DNA of 64,000 bases from Pedobacter polysacchareus. GTDB taxonomy: Bacteria; Bacteroidota; Bacteroidia; Sphingobacteriales; Sphingobacteriaceae. The notes under the pieces are model-generated. The model was not told the DNA's origin. It saw only the letters and a list, made by a program, of their open reading frames with translations, and ran no database searches. Below are positions 62,903 to 64,000 of this stretch, one piece after another. Each line of letters begins with the position of its first letter. Position 1 is the first letter of the stretch. The position numbers were made by a program, and so were the translations under genes. The DNA lies in the NCBI RefSeq assembly GCF_019802255.1, contig NZ_JAHYSS010000008.1, forward strand, positions 62,001 to 126,000, written 5' to 3'.

Positions 62903-64000
62903 TTAATATCCTGACCTGAATACCTCAGCTGCCTGGTCAATCATTTCATCAGAGGCGGTTAAGGAGACCCGGAATGTGCCTGGGATCTTCATGGTGGAAC
63001 CTGGTAAAACCAACACCTTCCGCTGTTCAAGAACTCTTGAGTAATGTTCATCTGAGGGCTCCGGACTGTCTACCAGCATGTAAAAAGTACCTTGTGCCGG
63101 GTTCACTTTGAAGCCACCTTCCCTCAATGCGCTCACTAAATGATCACGTCTTCTTTTGAGCTGTGCAATATCCACGCATAAGCTTTCCAAATGTGGTACC
63201 GCACGTTGTAAAATACAACCGGGAAGCTGCCAGCCGGAGATGGGTTGAAGCGCATCAATCACCTGACGCATGTGCGCTGCTTCCGGAAAACCTGGGGCGA
63301 GGGCCATATAACCAATTCTCAAACTTGGGGCTAAAAGTGTTTTTCCATAAGTATAAATGCTAATCGTAGCCGGGTAGAATGCTGCCGGACTGGGTGCATG
63401 ACTGCATTCAAAAACAATACGGGCATAAGCTTCATCTGAGATGATGGGGATGGTTCTTCCTAATCGCTGACTAGCTGCCGCCACAATATTGGTCAATTCT
63501 AAGAGCTCCTGAGCTGAAAACACCTTACCAGTGGGGTTATGAGGGGAGTTAAGGAGTATGGCACTGGTTTTAGGGCCGATAGCAGCCTCAAACTGACTCA
63601 TCGAAACACTCCAATCCAGCGGATTTAAATCTACTCCCTTCGGAATTGCACCTTGGGACCTGATCATCGGTTCATAGTAAAACCATGGCGGGCCCAGGTA
63701 AAGGACTTCTGTAAGCGGGTCACATAAGGCCTGAAGGCAGCAGGATAATCCGGCAAAAGCACCGGTTGTAAAAAACAAGTCTCCTGCGGCATACTTTATC
63801 CCTGATCTTTGACTAAGTGATGATGCTGCGGCTGCTCTGGAGCTTTCAATATGGTGCACATATTTGAACCCCAGGTGATGGCTAATGTCAACCTGCTCAT
63901 GCAGTATTTCCGCGATCTCAGGAAAGGAGTGTCCATGCGGATCTCCAAATAAAAGATCTGCAAAGCCAGGTTCACCACGGCGTTTGGTCACCGGACTTTC
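62903..64000 (-). CDS. PLP-dependent aminotransferase class I/II, 5' end outside window
   Basis: At least 362 aa; the frame is open to the window edge, so the GTG at 63991 is probably internal. NSPHNPTGKVFS, SDEAYARIVF and the PLP-lysine motif YGKTLLAPSLRIGYM are diagnostic. C-terminal half contains GTFYMLVDSP and RKVLVLPGSTMKIPGTFRVSL. Family members transaminate aromatic, aspartate-like or unusual amino acids; the substrate cannot be read. Confidence 0.9.
   Translation of the reverse strand, partial: ESPVTKRRGEPGFADLLFGDPHGHSFPEIAEILHEQVDISHHLGFKYVHHIESSRAAAASSLSQRSGIKYAAGDLFFTTGAFAGLSCCLQALCDPLTEVLYLGPPWFYYEPMIRSQGAIPKGVDLNPLDWSVSMSQFEAAIGPKTSAILLNSPHNPTGKVFSAQELLELTNIVAAASQRLGRTIPIISDEAYARIVFECSHAPSPAAFYPATISIYTYGKTLLAPSLRIGYMALAPGFPEAAHMRQVIDALQPISGWQLPGCILQRAVPHLESLCVDIAQLKRRRDHLVSALREGGFKVNPAQGTFYMLVDSPEPSDEHYSRVLEQRKVLVLPGSTMKIPGTFRVSLTASDEMIDQAAEVFRSGY

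Noticed and set aside
1..64000. CRISPR arrays, rRNA operons, prophage or insertion sequences
   Set aside because: No regularly spaced repeats, transposase, integrase or phage structural genes were seen; the S74-like protein at 29307 stands alone and is not taken as phage evidence.

Overview
The window looks like chromosomal DNA of a Bacteroidota bacterium of the Sphingobacteriaceae, most like Pedobacter. The grounds are a SusC/SusD pair, TAnnTTTG-type -7 promoter elements, almost no Shine-Dalgarno sequences, many 'hypothetical plus signal peptide' proteins and AT-rich gaps. This taxonomic call is inference from gene content; no rRNA is present.

Region 1 (1-25,300) is a stress, fermentation and dormancy island. 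It has three tandem universal stress proteins, a catalytically dead L,D-transpeptidase-like protein, PEP synthase, a P-type ATPase, a D-lactate dehydrogenase/PfkB operon, an MBL/beta-CASP nuclease, class I aldolase, a divergent acetate kinase, cyclopropane fatty acid synthase, nitroreductase, an MlaEFD lipid transporter, a K+ channel and a phosphoribosyltransferase. Two paralogous regulators fuse a receiver domain to a CRP/FNR module; both have an FNR-type recognition helix (ExxSR) and one has a degenerate receiver. Eleven promoters share one layout: an FNR-like box (TGA-N6-TCA and variants) placed 22-24 bp before a -7 element with an invariant TTT. The gene set resembles the mycobacterial DosR regulon, here apparently rebuilt around REC-CRP/FNR hybrids.

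Region 2 (25,450-34,820) holds tRNA-Lys with a strong hairpin terminator, glpD-glpK for glycerol use, a small S74-chaperone-like protein, and an orphan SusC/SusD pair without a glycoside hydrolase.

Region 3 (34,969-43,762) is a three-gene cassette: caspase/STAND ATPase/TM/beta-repeat protein, a 256-aa protein with gasdermin-like sequence landmarks, and a caspase/alpha-beta-hydrolase fusion. It reads as a candidate cell-suicide (anti-phage) system.

Region 4 (43,860-52,500) contains a fusion of a DyP-type heme peroxidase with a complete glycyl-radical-enzyme-like domain, with no radical-SAM activase nearby and a perfect 14-bp inverted repeat in front. Beside it are a carboxypeptidase-regulatory-like protein, a chromate transporter, an NAD-dependent epimerase and a DUF2141 protein.

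Region 5 (52,519-57,665) is a TetR-ABC-HlyD-TolC export operon whose ABC ATPase has swapped or missing catalytic residues. Region 6 (57,791-64,000) has a Tat-exported Gfo/Idh/MocA oxidoreductase, a cyclophilin, a lipoprotein, two unrecognised small proteins, a fumarylacetoacetate-hydrolase-family enzyme and an aminotransferase cut by the window edge.
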